From Candidatus Methanophagales archaeon (lineage in GTDB: Archaea > Halobacteriota > Syntropharchaeia > Alkanophagales > Methanospirareceae): DNA of 54,609 nucleotides. The notes beneath the pieces are model-generated. The model was given only the letters and a program-made list of their open reading frames with translations, was not told where the DNA came from and searched no databases. The stretch lies in the NCBI GenBank assembly GCA_003336485.1, contig QENH01000196.1:1-54609 (forward strand), given 5' to 3'. How positions within the stretch are numbered: the stretch's first letter is position 1; each line of letters starts with the position of its first letter. A program made the translations under genes and the position numbers. This document shows positions 1 to 6,571 of the stretch, in pieces.

Positions 1-1
1 C

Positions 2-856
2 GAGATATGCGTATGGAAGTTGAGACTGCCTCGAATCTTAATGGGCGTTGCTGCGGGCTTTGGACTCGGTGTTGCAGGATGTGTGATGCAGGGCGTGCTG
101 AGGAATCCGCTTGCGAGTCCTTATACGCTTGGTATTGCATCAGGTGCAGGATTTGGCGCTTCTCTTGGCATACTTGCCGGTGCCGGCTTCGTCGGTGGGC
201 AATATCTGGTAATAGGAAATGCCTTCGCCTTCGCATTAGTGGTTTCGTTTATTATCCTCGGTCTTTCAAGTCGTAGGGGTGCGACACCCGAGAGCATGAT
301 CCTGGCAGGCATTGCAATGATGTATCTCTTCACTGCGATGACAATGACGCTACAATATTTCGCCGAGGCGGAAGCGGTGAAAGGAGCGATATTCTGGATG
401 GTCGGCTCCCTTGGAAGGGCTTCATGGTCAAAGCTGTCTCTCGTATCTGTCGCACTCGTATGCTGTGTTCCTTTGCTTATACTGAAATCGTGGGATCTTA
501 ACGTATTGGGTGCAGGAGACGAAACAGCTAAAAGCATGGGTGTCCAGGTAGAGCGCACCAGAATCATTACGATGGTGCTCGCATCACTCTTAGTTGCCGG
601 TATCGTATGCTTCACCGGCACAATCGGATTCGTTGGATTGGTCGCCCCACATATATGTCGCATGGTTATAGGCGGCGATAATAGATTTCTGATTCCAACA
701 TCGGGTCTAGTTGGAGCGGTAATACTTGTCGCCGCAGACACTGCGGCAAGGACAATCATGGCACCTGTTATTCTACCTGTGGGTATAATGACTGCATATC
801 TGGGCGTTCCACTCTTCATTTACCTGATATTGAGAGCGAGGGGGGGATACTGGTGA
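2..856 (+). CDS. FecCD/BtuC-type ABC transporter permease, 5' truncated
   Basis: Membrane permease of an iron-siderophore, heme or cobalamin type ABC importer. The reading frame is open to the left edge, so the first 50-60 residues expected for this family (usually about 330-350 aa) are missing. Seen directly: the RLPR stretch near the edge followed by AGCVMQGVLRNPLASP, the hallmark of FecCD permeases, then alternating hydrophobic helices, and the late GTIGFVGLVAPHICRM loop that contacts the ATPase. The TTG at position 20 is not a credible start because the conserved RLPR motif continues across it. The ATPase gene follows 8 bp after the stop, so the two are co-transcribed. The substrate cannot be read from the permease alone; the iron-rich surroundings favour an iron chelate or tetrapyrrole. 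Family call is secure. Confidence 0.9.
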   Translation, partial: EICVWKLRLPRILMGVAAGFGLGVAGCVMQGVLRNPLASPYTLGIASGAGFGASLGILAGAGFVGGQYLVIGNAFAFALVVSFIILGLSSRRGATPESMILAGIAMMYLFTAMTMTLQYFAEAEAVKGAIFWMVGSLGRASWSKLSLVSVALVCCVPLLILKSWDLNVLGAGDETAKSMGVQVERTRIITMVLASLLVAGIVCFTGTIGFVGLVAPHICRMVIGGDNRFLIPTSGLVGAVILVAADTAARTIMAPVILPVGIMTAYLGVPLFIYLILRARGGYW

Positions 857-864
857 ACTAAAAA

Positions 865-1647
865 ATGGCAAACCTAAAGATAAAAGAACTGGAATTTAAT
901 TACGCAAGTGTGCATGTACTGAAGGATGTCTGTATAGTGCTTTCGGAATCGGAGATGTTAGGCGTGGTGGGTCCAAACGGAGCGGGAAAATCTACACTGC
1001 TCAGATGCATAGACCGGATTCTAAAGCCCGCTAAGGGAAGCATACTGCTAGACGAAAGAGAGCTAAAATTGATGAGCAGGATTGAGATCGCCAGGCATAT
1101 GGGCTATGTGCCGCAGGGTTCTGCACACGTTTTTCCTGCTACTGTCTTCGATACCGTTCTCATGGGTAGACGTCCGCATCTTAGATGGCACAGTAATGAA
1201 CAGGACATAGAAAAGGTTGAGGAGATATTGAAACTGTTGGGAATCGAACGTTTTGCTATGCGGGACTTCAACGAACTCAGTGGAGGTCAGCAGCAGAAAG
1301 TGGCCATTGCAAGAGCACTTGCTCAGGAAGCAGATGTTCTCCTCCTCGATGAGCCCACCTCAAACCTGGATATAAAGCATCAGCTTGAGGTGATGGAAAT
1401 AATAAAGAATTTGGTAAGGAAGAAAGAAATCTCGGCTGTAATGGCTATCCACGACCTGAATCTTGCTTCGAGATATGCCGATCGAGTAGTCATGATGAAT
1501 GGTGGCGAGATTTTTGATGCCGGAGACGCTGCCTCGGTCCTCACGCCTGAGAACATTAAGCAGGTTTATGATGTTGAAGTGGAAGTGAACAATCACGGTG
1601 GAAGGCCTTATATCGTTCCTATAAGATCAGCTAACTCTTCTGAATGA
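865..1647 (+). CDS. FecE/BtuD-type ABC transporter ATP-binding protein
   Basis: Cytoplasmic ATPase that powers the preceding FecCD permease. All nucleotide-binding motifs are intact in the 260-residue protein: Walker A GPNGAGKST at about 36-44, the signature LSGGQQQK near 137-144, Walker B LLLDEP followed by the SNLD D-loop near 160-169, and the switch histidine in AIHDLN. Length matches the family. The ATG lies 8 bp after the permease stop, typical of a coupled pair. The substrate-binding lipoprotein expected for this class is not in the window and is probably upstream of the left edge. No iron box is seen directly in front because the promoter is off-window. Confidence 0.93.
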   Translation: MANLKIKELEFNYASVHVLKDVCIVLSESEMLGVVGPNGAGKSTLLRCIDRILKPAKGSILLDERELKLMSRIEIARHMGYVPQGSAHVFPATVFDTVLMGRRPHLRWHSNEQDIEKVEEILKLLGIERFAMRDFNELSGGQQQKVAIARALAQEADVLLLDEPTSNLDIKHQLEVMEIIKNLVRKKEISAVMAIHDLNLASRYADRVVMMNGGEIFDAGDAASVLTPENIKQVYDVEVEVNNHGGRPYIVPIRSANSSE

Positions 1648-1702
1648 TGTATGTATGTATGTAAAAAGAACAGTAATTATGGTTTTCCATACTTTAATCT
1701 AA

Positions 1703-2092
1703 TCAACCAAGAGCCCCAATCGCTTCGGTCTTGGGGCTGGCTAGGGACTTAAGTTTACAGCGTGGCAAGTTATTGCTACTCCGCTTCCTTTTAAGATAAC
1801 GTTCACATTGCTTTACCCTATCGTATCCAAGCATAGTACCAAGAATAAAGTCCTCCTCATTGGTCAGATTTGACAATGATGTAAATTTCATCTGTTTGAT
1901 GACATCAATGCAGATAGAATGACCGAAGAAGACATTTATCTTCGTCCCGTTTACCGCTTGAATATAATGAGCTATCATTGCCCTTTCCAGTTTTTTTTCT
2001 ATTGCATCTCTGTTCGATACATTTGTCGTATGAAGGACGAGGGTTCTCAATCCTTTCTTATATTCCAGAAGGTGGTGTGTAAATACGTCCAT
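1703..2092 (-). CDS. DUF2023 family protein, flavodoxin partner
   Basis: A 129-residue protein matching what I recall of the DUF2023 family: MDVFTHHLLEYKKGLRTLVL at the N-terminus, then INVFFG and EEDFILGTMLGYDRVKQCERYL. The family has no defined biochemical function, but its genes are repeatedly found next to flavodoxin genes in bacteria, as here. It lies 64 bp downstream of the flavodoxin gene on the same strand and is probably on the same iron-box transcript. The last 13 or so codons run through a GC-rich hairpin (1712-1738) that may double as the transcript terminator, so the C-terminal tail after KRKRSS is poorly conserved-looking. Its presence in an archaeon suggests transfer of the flavodoxin-DUF2023 pair from bacteria (inference). 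Confidence 0.8.
   Translation of the reverse strand: MDVFTHHLLEYKKGLRTLVLHTTNVSNRDAIEKKLERAMIAHYIQAVNGTKINVFFGHSICIDVIKQMKFTSLSNLTNEEDFILGTMLGYDRVKQCERYLKRKRSSNNLPRCKLKSLASPKTEAIGALG
1712..1738 (-). terminator. GC-rich hairpin at the end of the flavodoxin operon
   Basis: AGCCCCAA at 1712-1719 and TTGGGGCT at 1731-1738 form a perfect 8-bp stem with an 11-nt loop. A competing CCAAGA/TCTTGG pairing overlaps it. It lies in the last codons of the DUF2023 gene and faces the convergent end of the ABC operon at 1647, so it may serve as a bidirectional stop. No long T-run follows immediately. Confidence 0.45.
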
Positions 2093-2156
2093 ATCTTTCC
2101 TTTCTCTGCTTCTTGTAGTCTTGTAGAAAAAAAATAAAATGGGGATTAAAGCAAAG

Positions 2157-2600
2157 CTAAAGTGCTTTGGCGATCTTCAATCCCCACGCTTCGGCGTCTT
2201 CAAATGCGGGCTCAACATCTCCGTCAATCTTGAAGTTTTCAGCAATGATTTCGACACCATGTTCCTCTAGTGATTCCTTGAGTGTGTCCACTGCTGTGCA
2301 GAACGAATCCGGATAGTCTTCGCTATCTCCGGGACCAAAAACTGCGCCCTTCTTTCCTTTCAGCGAGATCCCGTCCATCGCATCGTGGAAATCAAAGAAA
2401 TCATCCTGCAAATCGCCTTCGCCCCAGGTGGAGCACCCGAATACGATCGCGTCATAATTCGCGAGTTCGTCAACACTTGCTTTTGCCACGTCCTTCACCG
2501 TGACTTCTGCCATTCCCCTCTCAAGTCCTGCTGCTACATGTTCCGACAATGCTTCCGTGTTTCCCGTGGTCGAGCCATATATCAAAACTACATTTACCAT
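2157..2600 (-). CDS. Flavodoxin (short-chain type)
   Basis: Soluble FMN electron carrier that can replace ferredoxin when iron is scarce. The 147-residue protein has the FMN phosphate loop STTGNT at 10-15, the first flavin-flanking loop GCSTWGEGDL with W59, and GPGDSEDY near 89-96 where most flavodoxins have GCGDS plus an aromatic residue. Length and motifs fit short-chain (Desulfovibrio/Clostridium-like) flavodoxins. ATG at 2600 is preceded by AAAGGAGG, a strong ribosome site. The promoter region upstream (2641-2707, minus strand) contains the same element that precedes the feoA genes, with CCCTAACAGC beside an ATTTATG TATA-like sequence. Flavodoxin induction under iron limitation is established in bacteria; here the shared promoter element argues for the same logic. 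Confidence 0.95.
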   Translation of the reverse strand: MVNVVLIYGSTTGNTEALSEHVAAGLERGMAEVTVKDVAKASVDELANYDAIVFGCSTWGEGDLQDDFFDFHDAMDGISLKGKKGAVFGPGDSEDYPDSFCTAVDTLKESLEEHGVEIIAENFKIDGDVEPAFEDAEAWGLKIAKAL

Positions 2601-2640
2601 TTTTAGCTATCCTCCTTTTTGTATGTAGTGATTAGTATAG

Positions 2641-2707
2641 CTGTTAGGGACATAAATAATGAACCCTAATAAGATTAGAAAAAAGGAGAAACCCGAACTT
2701 AATTAGA
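2641..2707 (-). promoter_or_regulatory. Iron box A, promoter/operator of flavodoxin
   Basis: Minus-strand copy of the repeated promoter element: CTAAT at the far end, TTCGG, then TTATTAGGG and CCCTAAC flanking ATTTATG. The outer CTAAT/CTAAC spacing is 59 bp against 60 in the other copies. It is the most diverged copy (the CCGAAC block is CTAATC here) but keeps the TATA-flanking half intact. Confidence 0.65.
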
Positions 2708-2747
2708 ATTTGCGATAAAATACGAATGCATCGGTTTTTTAGCAAAA

Positions 2748-2815
2748 ACTAACTTTTTTCGGCTTTATAGCCAGAACCGAACATTTTTAGGTGGTGCTAT
2801 TTACGTACCTAACAA
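2748..2815 (+). promoter_or_regulatory. Iron box B
   Basis: CTAAC at 2749, TTCGG, GGCTTTATAGCC hairpin-like core, CCGAAC, TTTTTAGG, a TATA-like CTATTTACG and a closing CCTAAC with its CTAAC at 2809, exactly 60 bp from the first. It faces right towards the small ORF, the decayed riboflavin kinase and the radical SAM gene, and lies back to back with box A. Confidence 0.7.
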
Positions 2816-2831
2816 CCTAACAGTATGCATT

Positions 2832-3005
2832 ATGAAAGAATGGAAAAAGATAGTTGAGATGATGGCGTTTGTGCTTGCACTTGCGCTGTTCGATAGTAGC
2901 TGCAATTGTGGCGGTGGGTGCTGCCGGGGTGAAACGTGCAGATGCAATAAGGAGAATGCTAAGCGGGACAAAGGTGAGGGGTTGGATGATGTAGGGGAAA
3001 GCTAA
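2832..3005 (+). CDS. Small ORF, cysteine-rich or frameshifted membrane peptide
   Basis: First ORF after box B, 57 codons. It begins MKEWKKIVEMMAFVLALAL, a plausible start of a small membrane protein, then turns into a cysteine-rich tail (seven Cys). Shifting frame by +1 near 2886 gives instead a continuous hydrophobic helix (SIVAAIVAVGAAG) followed by VKRADAIRRML and a stop at 2994. The second reading looks more like a real single-pass membrane protein, so I favour a one-base frameshift in an old gene, in keeping with the damaged gene that follows. Which frame is used cannot be decided from sequence alone. No family recognised. Confidence 0.35.
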   Translation: MKEWKKIVEMMAFVLALALFDSSCNCGGGCCRGETCRCNKENAKRDKGEGLDDVGES

Positions 3006-3012
3006 ATTTGGA

Positions 3013-3624
3013 ATGCCGAAACTGAATGGTAACAAGCTGCTTTCGTTACGTAAAATCGCGCTGTTAGGTGCGATAGAGCAGCCGGTTAAGATTTCTTCCC
3101 GCCATTTCGCAGAAGCTATTGAATCAAGCATGCAAACCGCAGCGAGGCGACTTCAAGAGCTTGATACGGAAGGTCTTATACGGAGACGGATAATAGCGGA
3201 TGGGCAGTGGATAATAGTAACAAAATTTAGAGGGGGGTAGTGCAGTTAAAGGAAGAGTGTTACGAATTCCGCAAGATATTTTCGCCTTCTCCTTCTCATT
3301 CTCAGAATACCGAATTCGTGTTCACAGGGCACGTGATTAACGGTATGGGTGGTGGGGCATACTATACGATAGTGGACGGATATAAACGGCAAATCGGGGC
3401 TAAATTGGGCTTTACCCCTTTTCCAGATACCTTGAATCTCCGCTTGGCCTCGCAAAAATGACGCTGCGGACGAAATCAAGAGCTATGTTATCATTCCCAA
3501 CCACATACATTATCCCAAAAATGTTCTGGAGATACTTTCACCGGCTTACTTGAGATATGAACTTCAATTAGATAATGGGGACAAGATTAGCGTAAGGGTG
3601 CAAAGTAACACCATACGGTCTTAA
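3013..3624 (+). pseudogene. Broken archaeal CTP-dependent riboflavin kinase (RibK) with HTH
   Basis: Archaeal RibK makes FMN from riboflavin and CTP. Three pieces in different frames reconstruct it. Piece 1 (3013-3240) is the winged-helix N-terminal domain ending IIVTKF. A run of six G at 3232-3237 shifts the frame. Piece 2 (3240-3461) holds the catalytic signature TGHVINGMGGGAYYTI followed by LGFTPFPDTLNLRL. Piece 3 (about 3463-3624) has VIIPNHIHYPKNVLEIL and the C-terminal LDNGDKISV. Between pieces 2 and 3 roughly 20 residues expected for the family (the GF..RTFG stretch) are gone, so adding one G would not rescue it. RibK is essential, so an intact copy should exist elsewhere. Its place next to flavodoxin, an FMN protein, is logical. 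Confidence 0.75.
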
Positions 3625-3692
3625 AATCGTGAATACTAGTTCTAAAAACGCAATAAGATCAAAGAATATTTCTAAATAAAATAGGAAGACCT

Positions 3693-4985
3693 ATGGCTAA
3701 TATTGACACAAGGAAATGGCTAAAATCGCATCATGATACTCTGTTCCCTTTCTTTCCTTATCTTAAAAAGAGGAGTATCGAATGGCTGTTCGATAAATTA
3801 AGGGAAAAGGGAGGTGAAAAGGGTGCATTATATATACATATACCATTCTGCACTGGTAGATGCACGTTTTGCATTCTTACAAAAGAGTTACCCACAGGGA
3901 ATACGCTGAAATACGTGGACACGATTCTGGACGAAGCAAGGGAGTGGCGCGATTACTTTTCCTCCATACAGACCATATATGTAGGCGGAGGTACTCCAAC
4001 ATCTCTTTCCTCAGAAGAACTCAAATTGTTATTTGCTGGTCTGAGAGATACATTTAATATAGATAACGATGCAGAACTCAGTGTTGAAACAACAGCAAGC
4101 GAACTTACAGAAGATAACATGAACTTGCTTCTGGAATTAGGTGTCAATCGTCTGAGTGTAGGGGTTCAAACTTTCAATCTTTGCTTAAGAAAAATGCTTG
4201 GAAGAAGAGGAGGCGGTAAAGAAGTCGTTAAGAAATTAAATAGAGCGAGAGAGATGTTTCCGCTTCTTACAATAGACATTTTGTATGATCTGCCGAGACA
4301 AGAGCTGAGGGATGTAATTGCGGATTTGCAAAAAGCGGTGGGAATAGGGGTTGATGGAATCTCTCTTTATCCTTTGATATATGCTCCCCAAACGGCAATA
4401 GCCAAGCAATTCGAGCAACCTCCAATCGAAACAGCAATAGATAGTTTTGAAAACGCAAAGAGCTTTCTGGAAGATGCAGGCTATAATCACGTAAATATCA
4501 ATCATTTCTCAAACGGGCGGGACAAGTTCCGCTATTCTACCTATTTCAATAGTTTGGGGAATATTCTCGGTTTTGGCGCTGGGGCAACGGGTTTTTTGGC
4601 TGATTGCTTCATGAAGCACAAATCTACAAGTGAACAATACATCATGAACAATGTGGGAAACGTTTTTAGCGTGCCTAAAACTATCATTCCTGTACTCTGG
4701 TGTGTATCGCAACTTCAATACGGAATAGTAGATGTCAAAGAGTCAAAGAGAAGGTGGGGTTTTGATCCTCTTGAGGCATTTGCAAAAACCATAGAAAAAT
4801 CCGTGGATAGAGGGGAGCTGATAATCGGGAAGAATGAGATCGAACTCACCTCTGAGGGTATGTTCTGGGCGAATACTATAGGTACGGAGATGGCAATGGA
4901 ATATTTATATAAGGGTAAAGGAGAACTCGAGAGTCTTGAAGAGAAGACTTCTAAAATTGCAAAGAATGAGATTTATACTCAATAG
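3693..4985 (+). CDS. HemN/HemW/HutW-like radical SAM protein
   Basis: A 430-residue radical SAM enzyme. The [4Fe-4S]/SAM motif is CTGRCTFC with cysteines at 53, 57 and 60, preceded by LYIHIPF exactly as in the coproporphyrinogen oxidase-like (HemN/HemW) family. YVGGGTPTSL at about 96-105 is the family's glycine-rich SAM loop, and LGVNRLSVGVQTF at about 150-162 is also typical. Family members include heme chaperone HemW, oxygen-independent HemN, and HutW/ChuW, which opens heme anaerobically to release iron. The latter would fit a gene 68 bp downstream of the broken ribK and under iron box B, but this is inference: the subfamily cannot be fixed by eye. It is followed after 39 bp by a methyltransferase gene, suggesting a two-gene function. 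Confidence 0.85.
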   Translation: MANIDTRKWLKSHHDTLFPFFPYLKKRSIEWLFDKLREKGGEKGALYIHIPFCTGRCTFCILTKELPTGNTLKYVDTILDEAREWRDYFSSIQTIYVGGGTPTSLSSEELKLLFAGLRDTFNIDNDAELSVETTASELTEDNMNLLLELGVNRLSVGVQTFNLCLRKMLGRRGGGKEVVKKLNRAREMFPLLTIDILYDLPRQELRDVIADLQKAVGIGVDGISLYPLIYAPQTAIAKQFEQPPIETAIDSFENAKSFLEDAGYNHVNINHFSNGRDKFRYSTYFNSLGNILGFGAGATGFLADCFMKHKSTSEQYIMNNVGNVFSVPKTIIPVLWCVSQLQYGIVDVKESKRRWGFDPLEAFAKTIEKSVDRGELIIGKNEIELTSEGMFWANTIGTEMAMEYLYKGKGELESLEEKTSKIAKNEIYTQ

Positions 4986-5024
4986 GTTAAGAAGTAAAGA
5001 AAGAAGATTGGGGGTGATACAAAA

Positions 5025-5750
5025 ATGAAAGAACTTAACTGGCGAGAAGTGTGGGGTGAGATGCAGAAGCAGAGAATGAGACCGTTGAAAATAACGTTTG
5101 ACCCAGAATTTCGAGCTAAATTCGCTGATGACTATTCTGAAATGGTGAAATACAAAAATTACGACTATGGCAGGAAAGCGACAGAAGCATTGAGTGAAAT
5201 ATTAGATAAGAACTTTGAAGTTATGGAAATAGGTGCAGGTCCAGGAACATTGACCATTCCATTAGCCAAAAAGGTAAGAAAGATAGTTGCGGTTGAGTCA
5301 TCAGAAACGGCAGTGAAGTATTTGAGGATGAACATGAAAGAAAGCCGAATTGAGAACGTTGAAATAATGAATGAAAATTGGTTGGAAGTGGATGACAGGG
5401 AAATCAAGGGCAAATTTAATCTGGTCATCTGCTCTCATTTTCTATGGCAGATGAAAGATATCGAGAAACATTTTAAGAAGATGGAACAAGCGTTAAGAGA
5501 GTATTGTGCAGTGATACAACCTGCCGGAAGGGATAACTTGGTAAAGGAAATGTGGACAAAAATAACAGGGGAAAGTTACCGGGGCGAGTTTGAGCCGGAT
5601 GCAGATTACTTCGCTTATCTGATACTGCGGCAGTGGGGACGACTGATAAATGTGAGGCTCATGAATTACAGCGTAGAGCGAAACTTCGAGCAAGAACTGA
5701 GATACATCGCGAGTTTTATTGGTAAAAATATGAACACGCAGAAACCATAA
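5025..5750 (+). CDS. SAM-dependent class I methyltransferase
   Basis: A 241-residue soluble protein with a Rossmann-type methyltransferase core. Motif I is EIGAGPGTLTI at about 68-78; VAVESSETAVKYL gives the acidic ribose-binding residue of motif II; LVICSHFLW is motif IV/post-IV. The start follows GGGGGTGAT at a good distance. It sits 39 bp after the radical SAM gene and is probably in the same transcript. The target is unknown. The VESSE and LRMNM segments recall rRNA and tetrapyrrole-pathway methyltransferases, but nothing decides between them. Confidence 0.8.
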   Translation: MKELNWREVWGEMQKQRMRPLKITFDPEFRAKFADDYSEMVKYKNYDYGRKATEALSEILDKNFEVMEIGAGPGTLTIPLAKKVRKIVAVESSETAVKYLRMNMKESRIENVEIMNENWLEVDDREIKGKFNLVICSHFLWQMKDIEKHFKKMEQALREYCAVIQPAGRDNLVKEMWTKITGESYRGEFEPDADYFAYLILRQWGRLINVRLMNYSVERNFEQELRYIASFIGKNMNTQKP

Positions 5751-5903
5751 CAAAACGCGCGGGAACTGTGCTTAATTCCTGAGCTGTTATACAAACACCC
5801 ATTTTTATCGGTGGTTTGATAATAGTGAAGACGCGATAATCTTAATGCATTTGTAGTTGTTTTAGATATTAGAATTTGTTTAGAATTTGGGGTGTTCTCT
5901 GTC

Positions 5904-5972
5904 TCATTTCCACATCATCAATAGATATGCCACAGCTAATAAGCCTGCGGGTGCGAGTACCGCTTCAAATCA
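5904..5972 (-). pseudogene. PGF-CTERM tail cut off by an in-frame TGA
   Basis: Directly in frame after the TGA (5972-5970) that ends the TPR gene, the minus strand reads FEAVLAPAGLLAVAYLLMMW and then a lysine and a stop at 5904-5906. Compare the intact PGF-CTERM tail of the surface protein at 21071 (PPGFEAIFAIAGILAVAYLV). The TPR protein ends in P and the stop codon occupies the place of the G in the PGF tripeptide, so GGA to TGA is the simplest history. Confidence 0.75.
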
Positions 5973-6329
5973 CGGTTCGCCCTCTTGTTCTTTCAATTTA
6001 CTTAGTGCAAGTTCTCGATTGTTATAAGCATTCGCAGAATTAGGATCCAATTCTATTGTTTTGTTGTAATCATCTATTGCTCTTTTATATTGCTTTAAAT
6101 TCTCATATGCATTTCCACGATTGTTATAGGCATAAGTGGAGTTAGGATCCAGTTCTATTACTTTGTCGAAACATCCTATTGCTTTTTCGTATTCACCGGA
6201 CATAGCAAAACCAATACCTTTATTATTCCACTCTTCCGCTGTTTCAGCACTAACTATTGGTGCAAAAATACCAATCCCAATCAACGCTACAATAACTATT
6301 AGAACTGCTTTGGTTTTCATTTTCATCAT
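5970..6329 (-). CDS. Secreted TPR protein, sorting tail lost
   Basis: A protein of about 119 residues with a signal peptide (MKTKAVLIVIVALIGIGIF, then VSAE) followed by about two and a half tetratricopeptide repeats: AEEWNNKGIGFAMSGEYEKAI, a second unit with AYNNRGNAYENLKQYKRAI and the linking ELDPNS motifs. TPRs bind partner proteins; the location would be the cell surface. Start chosen at the ATG-ATG cluster before the signal peptide; upstream codons add a hydrophilic stretch and are less likely. In-frame sequence after the stop encodes a PGF-CTERM anchor (separate entry), so the present product would be released rather than anchored. No iron box precedes it; the upstream 6360-6472 region is AT-rich. 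Confidence 0.75.
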   Translation of the reverse strand: MMKMKTKAVLIVIVALIGIGIFAPIVSAETAEEWNNKGIGFAMSGEYEKAIGCFDKVIELDPNSTYAYNNRGNAYENLKQYKRAIDDYNKTIELDPNSANAYNNRELALSKLKEQEGEP

Positions 6330-6472
6330 TTCTCTGTTTAATTGTTTTACCGCGGACAAAAGACACTATACCCAGTCAAGTAGGGAGCCTGCCTGGGATT
6401 ACTAGGTTTAATGAGTTATAACATATTTTTGTTTTTTCTTTTATATAAATAAAGTTTGCTAAATTCAAAATT

Positions 6473-6541
6473 ACTAACTTTTTTCGGCTTTATAGCCAAA
6501 ACCGAACATTTTTAGGGGGTGCTATTTACGTACCTAACAAC
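6473..6541 (+). promoter_or_regulatory. Iron box C, promoter of the PAN-like ATPase
   Basis: CTAAC at 6474 and final CTAAC at 6534, 60 bp apart. Between them TTCGG, GGCTTTATAGCC, CCGAAC, TTTTTAGG and CTATTTACG. Nearly identical to box B over its whole length. A transcription start is expected about 25 bp after the TATA, near 6550, just before the ribosome site GAGGTG. Confidence 0.7.
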
Positions 6542-6571
6542 AACGGATTATAATATGAGGTGAGTCTTTAC

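Noticed and set aside
121-819. Long minus-strand frame opposite the FecCD permease
   Set aside because: Complete overlap with a secure permease gene and no recognisable protein features.
3232-3237. Programmed frameshifting on the six-G run in the riboflavin kinase gene
   Set aside because: A second frame change and an internal deletion of about 20 residues further on mean the gene is dead whatever happens at this run.
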